Source: Citromicrobium bathyomarinum
GTDB lineage: Bacteria > Pseudomonadota > Alphaproteobacteria > Sphingomonadales > Sphingomonadaceae
Length of the DNA: 64,000 nt
Direction of reading: 5' to 3'
Assembly: GCA_001306305.2 (NCBI GenBank)
Contig: CP155577.1
Location: forward strand, 868,001 to 932,000
Shown here: positions 53,931 to 62,935 of the stretch, in pieces
How the letters are laid out: each line of letters starts with the position of its first letter
How positions within the stretch are numbered: position 1 is the first letter of the stretch
Translations under genes and position numbers: made by a program
The notes under the pieces: model-generated
The model's database searches: none
The model's input: only the letters and a program-made list of their open reading frames with translations
Told to the model about the DNA's origin: nothing

Positions 53931-55223
53931 ATGCGAAATCCAGATTACGGGCCCGGCGAGTCGATCGACCGGCAGAGCGTCGATGCTCGCGCGCCTGCGG
54001 CGCTGCCGCCGTCGGGCCAGCGGATCGGCGAACGCCAGCTGATCGCGATGATGGCGCTGCTGATGGCGCTCAACGCGCTGGGCATCGATGCGGTGCTTCC
54101 TGCGCTCGACAACCTTGCCACCGATCTGGGCGCAAGCGGCAATTCGCGTCAGTTCGTGGTCGGCGCCTACCTGCTCGCGGCGGGTCTGGGCGCGCTGGTG
54201 CCCGGATCGCTGGCAGACCGATACGGTCGGCGTCCGGTGCTGTTCGCGGCGCTGGGCCTCTACATCGCCTTCTCGCTGCTGTGCGCGATGGCGTGGAATT
54301 TCGAATCGCTGCTGACGCTGCGCTTCCTGCAGGGCTTCGGCGCGGCGGGGATCGTCGCGCTTCCGCCCGCGATCATCCGCGACCGGGTGGGCGGCGACAA
54401 GATGGCCCGGATGATGAGCCTGATCTTCGTCATCTTCCTGATGGTGCCCGCGATCGCGCCCAGCATCGGGCAGGGCGTGCTGATGGTGATGGGCGACTGG
54501 CGCTGGATCTTCGTGTTCACCGCGGTCGCCGGCGTGGCGATGGGCGCATGGGCATGGCGCAACCTGCCCGAGACGCTGCATCCAGAAGACAAGCAGCCGA
54601 TCCAGCCGCGCGTGATCGCGCGCAACATGCGCGCCACGCTGACCATGCGGCAGGCGCTGGGCTACACGCTGGGCAGCGCGGTGATCTTCGGGGCGCTGTT
54701 CGGTTTCATCAACTCGGCGCAGCAACTGGTGGGCGAGGCATTCGGCGCGGGGCCGTGGTTCCCCGCGATCTTCGCCTGCTGCGCGGGCGCGATGGCGGTG
54801 GCCAGCTGGACCAATTCGCGGATCGTCGAGCGTTTCGGTGCCCGCCGCGTGAGCCACACTGGCCTGTTCCTGTTCCTGATCGTCGCCGCGGTGCAGCTGT
54901 TCGTCGCGACCATGACCGAGGAAACGCTGTGGACCTTCGTCCCGCTGATGGCGGCGAACATGATGCTGCTCGGCTTTATCGGTGCCAATTTCGGCTCGAT
55001 CGCGATGCAGCCCTTCCGCGAGACGGCAGGCGCGGCGGCAAGCGTGCAGACCTTCTTGCGGATGGTTACCGCAGCGGTGATCGGCGCGAGCATCGGCTAT
55101 GCCTATAACGGAACCGCGATCCCGCTGGCGACCGCGCTGTTCGGCGGCGCGCTGATCTGCATCGGCCTGGTGCTGTTCGCGGAGCGCGGCAAGCTGTTCG
55201 GCCCGCCGGTGGACGACGATTGA
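53931..55223 (+). CDS. MFS transporter, Bcr/CflA drug-resistance subfamily
   Basis: A 430-residue, 12-segment transporter. Seen: ALNALGIDAVLPALDNLATDLG (Bcr/CflA-type first helix), the MFS loop motif GSLADRYGRRPVLFAALG, FLQGFGAAGIVALPPAIIRD, and GDWRWIFVFTAVAG (motif C region). Probably an H+-driven exporter of a drug or metabolite. ATG 53931 starts 66 nt from the dinB start in a divergent arrangement; an N-terminal extension of about 35 residues precedes the first helix. Confidence 0.88.
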   Translation: MRNPDYGPGESIDRQSVDARAPAALPPSGQRIGERQLIAMMALLMALNALGIDAVLPALDNLATDLGASGNSRQFVVGAYLLAAGLGALVPGSLADRYGRRPVLFAALGLYIAFSLLCAMAWNFESLLTLRFLQGFGAAGIVALPPAIIRDRVGGDKMARMMSLIFVIFLMVPAIAPSIGQGVLMVMGDWRWIFVFTAVAGVAMGAWAWRNLPETLHPEDKQPIQPRVIARNMRATLTMRQALGYTLGSAVIFGALFGFINSAQQLVGEAFGAGPWFPAIFACCAGAMAVASWTNSRIVERFGARRVSHTGLFLFLIVAAVQLFVATMTEETLWTFVPLMAANMMLLGFIGANFGSIAMQPFRETAGAAASVQTFLRMVTAAVIGASIGYAYNGTAIPLATALFGGALICIGLVLFAERGKLFGPPVDDD

Positions 55224-55312
55224 GTTGGGCGTGAGCCCACCCCGCTGGGACTAGCGGGCAAGCCCGCAAATCTCGCTCCCCTCCCGCTTGCGGGATGGGG
55301 TGGGGATAGGTT
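55224..55312. repeat. GC-rich palindromic intergenic element
   Basis: Contains CCCACCCC near its left end and GGGGTGGGG near its right end as inverted arms, with AGCGGGC/GCCCGC pairing inside. It lies between the convergent MFS and carboxylase genes. Resembles the other CCTCCC/CCACCC elements of this window and may act as terminator for both genes. Confidence 0.5.
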
Positions 55313-57181
55313 CTATTCCGCAGGCTCCACCACGCACAGGACTGCTTCGACCTGCACCTGACCGCCTTCGCTGGCGGAAAGCTGGGTCACGGTGCCGTCG
55401 AACGGCGCGGTGAGCGAATGCTCCATCTTCATCGCCTCGAGCACCATCAGCCGCTGGCCGGCGGTGACGCTGTCGCCCTCCGCCACATCGAGCGCGATGA
55501 CCTTGCCCGGCATCGGCGCGAGGATCGCGCCGTCGCCTGCCGCAGCCGCCCCAGAGCCGCGCGAACCCCGGTCGAAGGCGAAGGACATGCCGTCGGCGAA
55601 AACGACCACACGGTGCGGATCGACGAAGCCCGTCGCAGCCTCGAAAGCCGGACCCTCTGCCGCCGCGACGACGCGCGTATCGCCCTTGAAAGAGAGGCTG
55701 GTGGTCAGGCGCCCCGATGCATTGAGCCGGAAACCGGCAGGCTGGTCCTCGTGCTCCTCTGTTTCGGCGAGCACCACGAAGTCCGCAGCGGTCTGCCAGA
55801 TCGCCTCGTAGGGCTCGTCCGATTCCACCAGATCGTCGATCTTGCGTTCGATGAAGCCGGTATCGAGGTTGGCATCCTCGAAATCCTCGTCGCGCAGGCA
55901 GTTCGCGATGAAGGCCGCATTGGTGCGCACGGGCCAGATTTCGACCCCGTCGGCGATCTCTGCCAGCTGCTCGATCGCATCTTCCCGGGTATCTGCCCAG
56001 GTCACGAGTTTGGCGACCATGGGATCGTAGTAGGGCGATATCTGATCGCCTTCCTCGACGCCCGTTTCGATGCGGCCCCGCAAGCCGATATCGAAATGGT
56101 CGAGTGACCCGGTGCTGGGCAGGAAACCGCTGGACGGATCCTCCGCATAGAGCCGCGCCTCGATCGCATGACCGTCGATGAACAGCTCGTCCTGCTTGAG
56201 CGGGATCGCTTCCCCCGCTGCGACCAGCAGCTGCCACTCGACCAGATCGACCCCGGTGATTTCTTCGGTCACCGGATGCTCGACCTGAAGCCGCGTGTTC
56301 ATTTCCATGAAGAAGATGCGGTCGGCTCGCAGGCCTTCGCTGGCGTCGGCGATGAATTCGATCGTGCCCGCGCCTTCGTAATCGACCGCCTTGGCCGCGC
56401 GCACCGCGGCGGCGCAGATTTCCTCGCGCGTGGCCTCGTCCATGCCCGGCGCAGGCGCTTCCTCGATCACCTTCTGGTGGCGGCGCTGGAGCGAGCAGTC
56501 GCGTTCGAACAGGTGGACGTGGTTGCCGTGGCTGTCGCCGAACACCTGCACCTCGATATGGCGGGGCGAGGTGATCCATTTTTCGAGGATCACGTCGTCA
56601 TTGCCGAAGCTGGCCTTCGCCTCGCGCCGGCAAGATTCGAGCGCGGAGAGGAAGTCTCCCTCGGCATCGACCTTGCGCATCCCCTTGCCGCCGCCACCCG
56701 CGACCGCCTTGATCAGCACGGGATAGCCGATCGCGTCGGCTTCCTGCTTCAGGCGTTCCGGGCTCTGGTCGTCGCCGTCATAGCCCGGCGTCACGGGCAC
56801 GCCCGCCTCGCGCATCAGCTTCTTGGCCGCGTCCTTCAGGCCCATCGCGCGGATCGAGGAGGGCGGCGCGCCGACCCAGATCAGCCCTGCGTCCTTCACA
56901 GCCTGCGCGAAATCGGCGTTTTCCGAGAGGAAGCCGTAGCCCGGGTGGATCGCCTGCGCGCCGGTCTGCTTGGCGGCGGCGATGATCTTCTCGCCCACCA
57001 GATAGCTTTCGGCAGCGGGCGAGGGGCCGATGTGTACCGCTTCATCGGCAGAGCGCACGTGCAGCGCCTTGGCGTCGGCATCGGAATAGACCGCAACGGT
57101 GGCAATGCCCATCTCGCGCGAGGTGCGAATGATGCGGCAGGCGATTTCGCCGCGATTGGCGATCAGGAGCTTCTGGATCAT
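55313..57181 (-). CDS. Acyl-CoA carboxylase, biotin-carboxylase/BCCP alpha subunit (methylcrotonyl- or propionyl-CoA type)
   Basis: A 622-residue protein: biotin carboxylase domain (1-450: KLLIANRGEIACRIIRTSRE, GYGFLSENADFAQ, KAVAGGGGKGMRKV, FERDCSLQRRHQKVIEEAPA, EMNTRLQVEHPVTEEITGVD), a middle domain, and a C-terminal biotinyl domain with the biotinylation site LEAMKMEHSLTAPFDG. RIETGVEEGDQISPYYDPMVAKL is typical of methylcrotonyl-CoA carboxylases, but propionyl-CoA carboxylase alpha is close, and mmsA in this window would supply propionyl-CoA. The beta subunit is not in the window. Confidence 0.85.
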   Translation of the reverse strand: MIQKLLIANRGEIACRIIRTSREMGIATVAVYSDADAKALHVRSADEAVHIGPSPAAESYLVGEKIIAAAKQTGAQAIHPGYGFLSENADFAQAVKDAGLIWVGAPPSSIRAMGLKDAAKKLMREAGVPVTPGYDGDDQSPERLKQEADAIGYPVLIKAVAGGGGKGMRKVDAEGDFLSALESCRREAKASFGNDDVILEKWITSPRHIEVQVFGDSHGNHVHLFERDCSLQRRHQKVIEEAPAPGMDEATREEICAAAVRAAKAVDYEGAGTIEFIADASEGLRADRIFFMEMNTRLQVEHPVTEEITGVDLVEWQLLVAAGEAIPLKQDELFIDGHAIEARLYAEDPSSGFLPSTGSLDHFDIGLRGRIETGVEEGDQISPYYDPMVAKLVTWADTREDAIEQLAEIADGVEIWPVRTNAAFIANCLRDEDFEDANLDTGFIERKIDDLVESDEPYEAIWQTAADFVVLAETEEHEDQPAGFRLNASGRLTTSLSFKGDTRVVAAAEGPAFEAATGFVDPHRVVVFADGMSFAFDRGSRGSGAAAAGDGAILAPMPGKVIALDVAEGDSVTAGQRLMVLEAMKMEHSLTAPFDGTVTQLSASEGGQVQVEAVLCVVEPAE

Positions 57182-57214
57182 GCCCGCAGCGCTAACGCCA
57201 AGTGGGCGGCAGGT

Positions 57215-58225
57215 CTACCACCCGGCAACCGGGCGCAGATCGTCGCGGGTGTAGGGCGGCCAGTGCTCGGGCTCGGGCGCGTGCTTCGTGACGGCCTCAC
57301 CGAAGGCGGCGATCACATGGACGAGCTTTTCGTACCACGGCACATAGGTGCGGGTGTCCCACGCCAGCTGGCCTCGCGCGCGGACCTTGCGCCCGATCAC
57401 GCCGTAGATGCGCGCGGCGGACAGAACCGCCCAGCGCTGGCGGAAACGCAGGTGTTTTGCGCCCAGCCGGGACGCGACCTCGTACATTTCCATCCGGTCG
57501 ACCAGCCGTGCGGAGACCGCAGCGAGCGCGAAGCGGTTATCCTCGTCGGCATAGTTCTCGCGCGTCAGCCCCGCGTCTTCCAGCCACTCGTCGGGCAGGT
57601 AGCAGCGCCCGGCTGCCGCATCCTCGATCACGTCGCGCGCCACATTGGCGAGCTGGAAGGCCAGCCCGAGATCGCACGCGCGGTCGTAGATGAAGCTGTC
57701 GTTGGGGGCGAACATCACCCGCGCCATCAGCACGCCGACCGCGCCCGCCACGTGGTAGCAATAGCGCATCAGCTCCTTCTCGCTGTGCGGGCTGAAGCCG
57801 TTGGCATCCATCGCGAAGCCTGCAATGACCTCGTTCGCCATGTCGAGCGTGATGCCCGCCTCTCCTGCGACCTGGCCTAGCGCGTCGAACGCGACATCGG
57901 CGGTCGCGCCGCCTTCCAGCGCGCGGCGGGTGAGCACCTTGATCGCCTGCAGTCGGTCCTCGATCCCCGCCTGGTCGCCCAGCTCGCCGCCCTTCTCCTG
58001 CGCGTCGGCCAGATCGTCGCACCGGCGGCACCAGGCGTAGAGCATCCACACGCGTTCGCGCGTGGCCTTGTCGAACAGCTTGGAGGCAAAGGCGAAGCTG
58101 CGCGATCCTTCTGCAATCGCCTCGTAGGATTCGCGCACCAGCGCAGCCCGGTCGCGTCCGCCGCCGGGGCGGGGGATCGAGGGGCGCACGAAGCGGGAAG
58201 GGACGAGGGGGCGGGCCTGGTTCAA
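57215..58225 (-). CDS. crtB: 15-cis-phytoene synthase
   Basis: Condenses two geranylgeranyl-PP to phytoene, the entry to carotenoids. The 336 residues show SYEAIAEGSRSFAFASKLF, the first Asp-rich motif YAWCRRCDDLAD, YCYHVAGAVGVLMARVM, and the second Asp-rich region AFQLANVARDVIEDAAAGRC followed by YLPDEW. It starts at a TTG overlapping the stop of the gene upstream (TTGA); no ATG exists before the conserved core, so the TTG start is well supported. Membrane-associated enzyme; last of the crt operon. Confidence 0.93.
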   Translation of the reverse strand: MNQARPLVPSRFVRPSIPRPGGGRDRAALVRESYEAIAEGSRSFAFASKLFDKATRERVWMLYAWCRRCDDLADAQEKGGELGDQAGIEDRLQAIKVLTRRALEGGATADVAFDALGQVAGEAGITLDMANEVIAGFAMDANGFSPHSEKELMRYCYHVAGAVGVLMARVMFAPNDSFIYDRACDLGLAFQLANVARDVIEDAAAGRCYLPDEWLEDAGLTRENYADEDNRFALAAVSARLVDRMEMYEVASRLGAKHLRFRQRWAVLSAARIYGVIGRKVRARGQLAWDTRTYVPWYEKLVHVIAAFGEAVTKHAPEPEHWPPYTRDDLRPVAGW

Positions 58226-59112
58226 AGCTGGTCTGCGCTCATGCGATAGATCGGGGTATTAGGCTTATAAGACGCAAGCTTGTCGAGCAGTTCCGGCAAA
58301 CTGTCCGCAACCTGAAGAATTTCGCGATGTGTTGCACGTACGAAACCCGTATCGGCCATCCGGTTTACGAATTGCACAAGATCGTCGTAAAAACCGAAGG
58401 CGTTGAGCAGGCCGACCGGATTTTCGTGATAGCCGATCTGCGCCCAGCTGAGCGCTTCGAACAGTTCGTCCATCGTCCCCATGCCGCCGGGCAGGGTGAT
58501 GAAGCCGTCTGCAAGGTCGGTAAAGTGCTGCTTGCGCTGGTGCATCGTATCGACCGTGATCAGCTGCGTGCAGTCGTGGTTGGCGAATTCACGTTCCACC
58601 ATCGCATGCGGGATCACCCCGATCACCTCGCCGCCCTCGGACAGCGCGCCTTGCGCCAGCGCGCCCATCAGGCCCAGCCGCCCGCCGCCATAGACGACGC
58701 CGATACCGCGTTGTGCGAGCAGCGCGCCAACGTCCCGCGCCAGCTCGAGATAGCGCGGGTCGGGCGGGGTCGCCGCGCCGCAATAGATGGCGAGGCGAGA
58801 GAGTTTCATATTTTCATCCTGTCCTTCTTCGATGCTAAGGATGAACTCATTCTCGTGCTCGGCATGGTACTTCTCGGCGTCGCGTAGCACCTGCATGAGC
58901 TTCGCAAAGTCTTCTCCCAACGTCTCGCGTGCGAGGTCCGTGTCACGCCACCGCACTTCGAGTGGACGCGGAAGAATAGCGACCAGCAGATCGAACAGCG
59001 CGTCCAAGTTGGGCCCGAACCAGTCTGGAGTATCTGGATGTCCGCGCACCTGCGCGTAAAAATCGCCCACGTTACGCATTTTGCTGCCATCAAGATGGAG
59101 CTGCGTCGTCAA
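58222..59112 (-). CDS. Barstar-like domain fused to a LOG-family nucleotide phosphoribohydrolase
   Basis: One 296-residue frame inside the crt operon. Residues 1-95 resemble barstar, the barnase inhibitor: VGDFYAQVRGHPDTPDWFGP, then NLDALFDLLVAIL, with D37 and D41 matching barstar D35 and D39 and D78 matching E76. Residues 102-296 are a complete LOG-type Rossmann protein: LAIYCGAATPPDPRYLELAR, GVVYGGGRLGLMG and LPGGMGTMDELFEALSW (PGGxGTxxE motif), the cytokinin-type nucleoside 5'-monophosphate phosphoribohydrolase family. An internal ATG (58809) could start LOG alone. TTG start and stop both overlap crt genes by TTGA. The barstar part has about 55% GC by hand count, lower than crtI. Confidence 0.8.
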   Translation of the reverse strand: MTTQLHLDGSKMRNVGDFYAQVRGHPDTPDWFGPNLDALFDLLVAILPRPLEVRWRDTDLARETLGEDFAKLMQVLRDAEKYHAEHENEFILSIEEGQDENMKLSRLAIYCGAATPPDPRYLELARDVGALLAQRGIGVVYGGGRLGLMGALAQGALSEGGEVIGVIPHAMVEREFANHDCTQLITVDTMHQRKQHFTDLADGFITLPGGMGTMDELFEALSWAQIGYHENPVGLLNAFGFYDDLVQFVNRMADTGFVRATHREILQVADSLPELLDKLASYKPNTPIYRMSADQL

Positions 59113-60611
59113 GCGGAGAGATCCTCTATCATCAGTCCGGCGGTCGCCTTCGCGCTACCGACCACGCCGGGGATGCCCGCGCCTGGATGGGTGCCCGCGC
59201 CGACGAGGTAGAAGTTCTTGATCACATCGTCGCGGTTGTGGCCGCGGAAATAGGCGCTCTGTGTCAGCACCGGTTCGAGGCTGAAGGCGCTGCCCAGATG
59301 CGCGTTGAGATCGGTTGCAAAGTCGCTTGGCGCGTAGTGGAACTTGGTCACGATGCGCTTGTGAATGTCGGGCACCAGCCGCTTGCCCACCTCGTCGAGG
59401 ATGCGCTTTTCGAGCAGCGGGCCGACCTCGTCCCAGTCGACCGGCAGCTTGCCCTGGTGCGCCACCGGGACCAGCGCGTAGAACGTGCTGTGGCCCGGCG
59501 GCGCCATGGAGGGATCGCTCTTGCTCGGGTGGTGGAGGTAGATCGAGAAGTCCTCGGGCAGCACGCCGTTGGAGTAGATATCGTCGAGCAGCCCTTTGTA
59601 GCGCGGCCCGAACAGGATCATGTGGTGCGCGATGCCCGGCCATGTCCCTTCGAGGCCGAAATGCACCACGAACAGCCCGGGGCTGTAGCTCTTGCGGGCA
59701 AGACGGCGACCCATGCTCCACCCCCGCTGCGAGCGGCCCAGCAGGTCGCGGTAGGAGTGCATGATGTCGGCATTGCTGGCGACCGCGTCGAAGCGCTGGA
59801 CGAAGCCGCTCTGCGTCATCACGCTCTTCGCGCGCTTGTCGTCGACTTCGATCCCGACCACCGGGTCGCCCAGCCGGATCGTCCCGCCGATCCGCTCGAA
59901 ATGGCGCACCATTCCCGCGATCAGGCGGTTGGTGCCGCCCTTGGTCCACCACACGCCGCCATCCATCTCCAGCTTGTGGATCAGCGCGTAGATGCTCGAC
60001 GTCTTCATCGGGTTGCCGCCGACCAGCAGCGTGTGGAAGCTCAGCGCTTCGCGCAACTTCTCGTTCTCGACGAAGCTGGAGACCATCGAATAGACGCTGC
60101 GATAGGCCTGCTTCTTGGCGAGCGCGGGCGCAGCCTTGAGCATCGATTTGAAATCGAGGAAGGGCACCGTGCCCAGCTTGACGTAGCCTTCCTCGTAAAC
60201 CCCCGCGGAGTATTCGAGGAAGCGCTGGTAGCCTTCGACGTCCTTGGGGTTGAGCTTCGCGATCTCCGCGAACAGCTCTTCATGGTCGTTCGAATAGTCG
60301 AAATTCGTGCCGTCGGGCCAGTTGAGGCGGTAGAACGGCTTGACCGGGACCAACTCGACATCCTGCGCGATGTCGTGGCCCGAGAGTGCCCAGAGTTCCT
60401 TGAGGCAATCGGGATCGGTGACGACCGTGGGCCCGCCGTCGAACGTGAAGGTGCCCGTGTCGGTGTCCTTCTCCCAGTAATAGGCGCGCCCGCCGGGCTT
60501 GTCGCGGCCCTCGATCACGGTCGTGGCGATCCCAGCGCTCTGCAATCTGATGGCGAGCGCGAGGCCGCCGAAACCGGCCCCGATAACGCATGCTGTGCGG
60601 CCTTCAGCCAT
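59109..60611 (-). CDS. crtI: Phytoene desaturase
   Basis: FAD enzyme (500 residues) introducing four double bases' worth of desaturation into phytoene to give lycopene. Seen: the dinucleotide-binding VIGAGFGGLALAIRLQSAGI, GRDKPGGRAYYWEKDT, FDGGPTVVTDP, SFHTLLVGGNPMKTSSIYAL, DGGVWWTKGGTNRLIAGMV, and the C-terminal VGAGTHPGAGIPGVVGSAKA typical of CrtI. The start overlaps the crtY stop by 8 nt and the stop overlaps the next gene by 4 nt. Product length (lycopene versus neurosporene) is inferred from the presence of crtY. Confidence 0.95.
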   Translation of the reverse strand: MAEGRTACVIGAGFGGLALAIRLQSAGIATTVIEGRDKPGGRAYYWEKDTDTGTFTFDGGPTVVTDPDCLKELWALSGHDIAQDVELVPVKPFYRLNWPDGTNFDYSNDHEELFAEIAKLNPKDVEGYQRFLEYSAGVYEEGYVKLGTVPFLDFKSMLKAAPALAKKQAYRSVYSMVSSFVENEKLREALSFHTLLVGGNPMKTSSIYALIHKLEMDGGVWWTKGGTNRLIAGMVRHFERIGGTIRLGDPVVGIEVDDKRAKSVMTQSGFVQRFDAVASNADIMHSYRDLLGRSQRGWSMGRRLARKSYSPGLFVVHFGLEGTWPGIAHHMILFGPRYKGLLDDIYSNGVLPEDFSIYLHHPSKSDPSMAPPGHSTFYALVPVAHQGKLPVDWDEVGPLLEKRILDEVGKRLVPDIHKRIVTKFHYAPSDFATDLNAHLGSAFSLEPVLTQSAYFRGHNRDDVIKNFYLVGAGTHPGAGIPGVVGSAKATAGLMIEDLSA

Positions 60612-61815
60612 TGTCGGCAGTTCCTTCTGGTGGGGCGAGCGGCGGGCGGTGCGATGCCAGCGCGCGCAGGGCATGGGGGATCGGGACCGGCGGCTTGCCG
60701 GTCAAGACCCTGAGCTTGTCGGGGGTGGTCGAACGTGCGGCATAGAACCGCTCGATCAATCCCGGCGATAGGCGATAGAAGCGCGAGAAGATGCGATATC
60801 GTTCCTCAGGTTTCGCCGCGCCGAACAGCATTTTGCCGAGCATCCGGTAAAAACCGGTCCGCTGCCACACACGGCGCGCATGCGCTTCGAGTAGGGCGGC
60901 CATCTGTTCGCCGGGCAGATCGCGGTTGTCGGCCACCAGCAGCGCGGTTTCGACCGCGAAGGGCAGGGTATAGCTGGTCAGAGGGTGGGATATCATCGCC
61001 CTCGCGCCTGCCATCGCCACGCCGGGCACGCGCACTTCGCGCTGGTAGCGGGCCAGATCGCCGCCGGTCACGACTGGGAGCACGCCGGTTTCGAACGCGA
61101 GGGGCTCGCCGTGCCAGCCCATCGCATCGCAATAGCGATCGATCCTGCTCGAGAGCGCTGCGCGGTCGAGCACGGGGCTGTCCTGGTAGTAGGTATCCTC
61201 GACGAACAGCTCGTCGGCGGCGAGGGGGAGGGTGTAGACGAAGCGGAACGCGTCGTGCTGGGCGAGCTTCGCGTCCATCACGATCGGGCGGTCGACATCG
61301 TGTGGGGTGTCGGTGCGCAGATGGCGTCCCATGAACACCTGCCAGCCACCCTCGAACGCGTCGGACAGGATGAAGCCGCGCGCGTCGATCACGCAGCGCG
61401 CCTCGATCCGCTCGCCCCCCTCCAGTGTGGCTCCGCGCGCATCGACCGAGGCCACGTTGCGGCCCGTGTGAATGGTCGACTGCGACAGTTCGCGGCGCAG
61501 CGCGGCGTCGAAATCGGCGGATGCGAGGGAGACGTAGGTGCTGTCCAGACGGCGCGAATGTTCGGGGAAATGGACGTCGTAACCAGCAGGCCAGTGGATC
61601 TTGCGAAACGGGGCAAGCAGCGCCGCGCCGTCGCGCGTCAGATCGCTTTCGAACCAGCTCCAGCGGTGATTGCCGCCCAGCATCTCTCCCGCCTCGACCA
61701 GCACCACTGCCAGCGAGGGGTCCGCCCGGCGCAGGGCGAGCGCGATCAGGCCACCGGCAAGGCCGCCGCCAAGGATTGCGATGTCGGCACGAGCCCCTGA
61801 TGTCGCCGGTGTCAT
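60604..61815 (-). CDS. crtY: Lycopene beta-cyclase
   Basis: Forms beta-ionone rings on lycopene to give beta-carotene. The 403 residues show the dinucleotide-binding IAILGGGLAGGLIALALRRA, GGNHRWSWFESDL, CVIDARGFILSD, GWQVFMGRHLRTD, FRFVYTLPLAADELFVEDTYY and GARAMISHPLTSYTLPFAVE, all typical of bacterial CrtY. ATG 61815 is taken; a TTG two codons upstream is possible. First gene of the crt operon, divergent from the mipA-like gene. Confidence 0.94.
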   Translation of the reverse strand: MTPATSGARADIAILGGGLAGGLIALALRRADPSLAVVLVEAGEMLGGNHRWSWFESDLTRDGAALLAPFRKIHWPAGYDVHFPEHSRRLDSTYVSLASADFDAALRRELSQSTIHTGRNVASVDARGATLEGGERIEARCVIDARGFILSDAFEGGWQVFMGRHLRTDTPHDVDRPIVMDAKLAQHDAFRFVYTLPLAADELFVEDTYYQDSPVLDRAALSSRIDRYCDAMGWHGEPLAFETGVLPVVTGGDLARYQREVRVPGVAMAGARAMISHPLTSYTLPFAVETALLVADNRDLPGEQMAALLEAHARRVWQRTGFYRMLGKMLFGAAKPEERYRIFSRFYRLSPGLIERFYAARSTTPDKLRVLTGKPPVPIPHALRALASHRPPLAPPEGTADNG

Positions 61816-61945
61816 CGCCAATGCTCGTAGGGCGCTGGGGAAAAAGGTGCAATTGAACTTGCGGTTGCCCGCGCAATCATGCGCTTTTGCGTGGAACTAT
61901 GCCTCTACATCGCCGTTCAAAGGGGCGCAACATGAGGGATAATCC

Positions 61946-62830
61946 ATGCGTTCAATTCTACCCACCCCCGCAACGTTCGCTGCGGTCGCGTTCGCCTGTG
62001 CCGGGGTGGCCACGCCGGCGCTCGCGCAAGACGGCCCGGATGATGATGCTCCGGCCCGCTCTGCCGAAGGCACAGTGTTCGACGGCGACTGGGTCCAGGT
62101 CGGCATAGGCGCGGGCTTTGCGCCCGATTACGACGGTTCCGACGATTACGAGGTGTTCCCACTGCCGATCATCCAGGGGAGCCTCGGGGGGATCGATATC
62201 AACCCGCGTGCGGCCGGTTTCGCACTCGATTTCATTCCCGACAGCGCTGACAGCAAGGTCAATTTCGGCTTCGGACCTGCGGTGCGCCTGCGTACCTCGC
62301 GGACCGGCGATATCGAAGATCCGGTGGTCGCCGCAGCAGGCGAGCTGGATACCGCAGTCGAGGTCGGGCCGAGCGCCAGCATCGGCGTGTCGGGCGTGCT
62401 CAACCCGTACGACAGCCTGTCGGCCAATGTCGACGTGCGGTGGGATGTCGCGGGCGCGCATGAGGGCATGGTGATCAACCCGGGCATCACCTACTTCACC
62501 CCGGTCAGCCGCGGCGCGGGCATCAGCCTGTCGCTCAGTGCGGAGCACGGGGACGAAGCGTTCAACGAATACTACTATTCGGTCACCCCCGCGCAGGCGA
62601 CCGCCAGCGGCCTGCCGGTCTACGATGCCGGTTCCGGCTTCAACAAGCTCAGCGCGAACCTGCTGGTGGGGGTCGATCTGGATGGCGATCTCGCCAATGG
62701 CGGCCTCGCGCTGTTCGCGATCGGCGGCTATTCGCGGATGATCGGCGATGCGAAGGATTCCCCCTTCGTCGCGCTGCGCGGCGATGCCGACCAGTTCCTG
62801 ATCGGCGGCGGCATCGGCTACACCTTCTGA
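61946..62830 (+). CDS. MipA/OmpV family outer-membrane protein
   Basis: A 294-residue protein with a cleavable signal peptide (TFAAVAFACAGVATPALAQ, AxA site) and a beta-barrel body with alternating aromatic strands: VQVGIGAGFAPDYDGSDDYE (typical MipA/OmpV opening), FPLPIIQGSLGGIDINPR, VNFGFGPAVRLRT, and the C-terminal FLIGGGIGYTF ending in Phe, as outer-membrane barrels do. A GAGGGAT ribosome site precedes the ATG. MipA was described as an MltA-interacting scaffold, but most family members are of unknown function. Confidence 0.9.
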   Translation: MRSILPTPATFAAVAFACAGVATPALAQDGPDDDAPARSAEGTVFDGDWVQVGIGAGFAPDYDGSDDYEVFPLPIIQGSLGGIDINPRAAGFALDFIPDSADSKVNFGFGPAVRLRTSRTGDIEDPVVAAAGELDTAVEVGPSASIGVSGVLNPYDSLSANVDVRWDVAGAHEGMVINPGITYFTPVSRGAGISLSLSAEHGDEAFNEYYYSVTPAQATASGLPVYDAGSGFNKLSANLLVGVDLDGDLANGGLALFAIGGYSRMIGDAKDSPFVALRGDADQFLIGGGIGYTF

Positions 62831-62884
62831 CGCGCGGGGTGCGCTAGGTTCGCGCGCAGCGGACTGCCATCGCAAACGCATAAA

Positions 62885-62918
62885 AAAGGGCGCGGAGGCT
62901 TAAACCTCCGCGCTCTTT
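62885..62918. terminator. Bidirectional intrinsic terminator between mipA-like gene and S9 peptidase
   Basis: Stem GCGCGGAGG (62890-62898) pairs with CCTCCGCGC (62905-62913) around a CTTAAA loop. It is flanked by AAAAAAGG on the left and TCTTTCT on the right, which extend the stem and provide U-rich tails on both strands. It lies between two convergent genes. Confidence 0.85.
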
Positions 62919-62935
62919 CTATTGGCAGGGTGGCA

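Noticed and set aside
53865-54857. Long N-terminal extension of dinB
   Set aside because: The translation upstream of 53864 is antisense to the MFS transporter and carries no polymerase sequence.
57215-61815. Barnase-like toxin partner for the barstar domain
   Set aside because: I looked in the crt region for a small secreted or cytoplasmic RNase with barnase motifs and found none; all frames are accounted for by crt genes.
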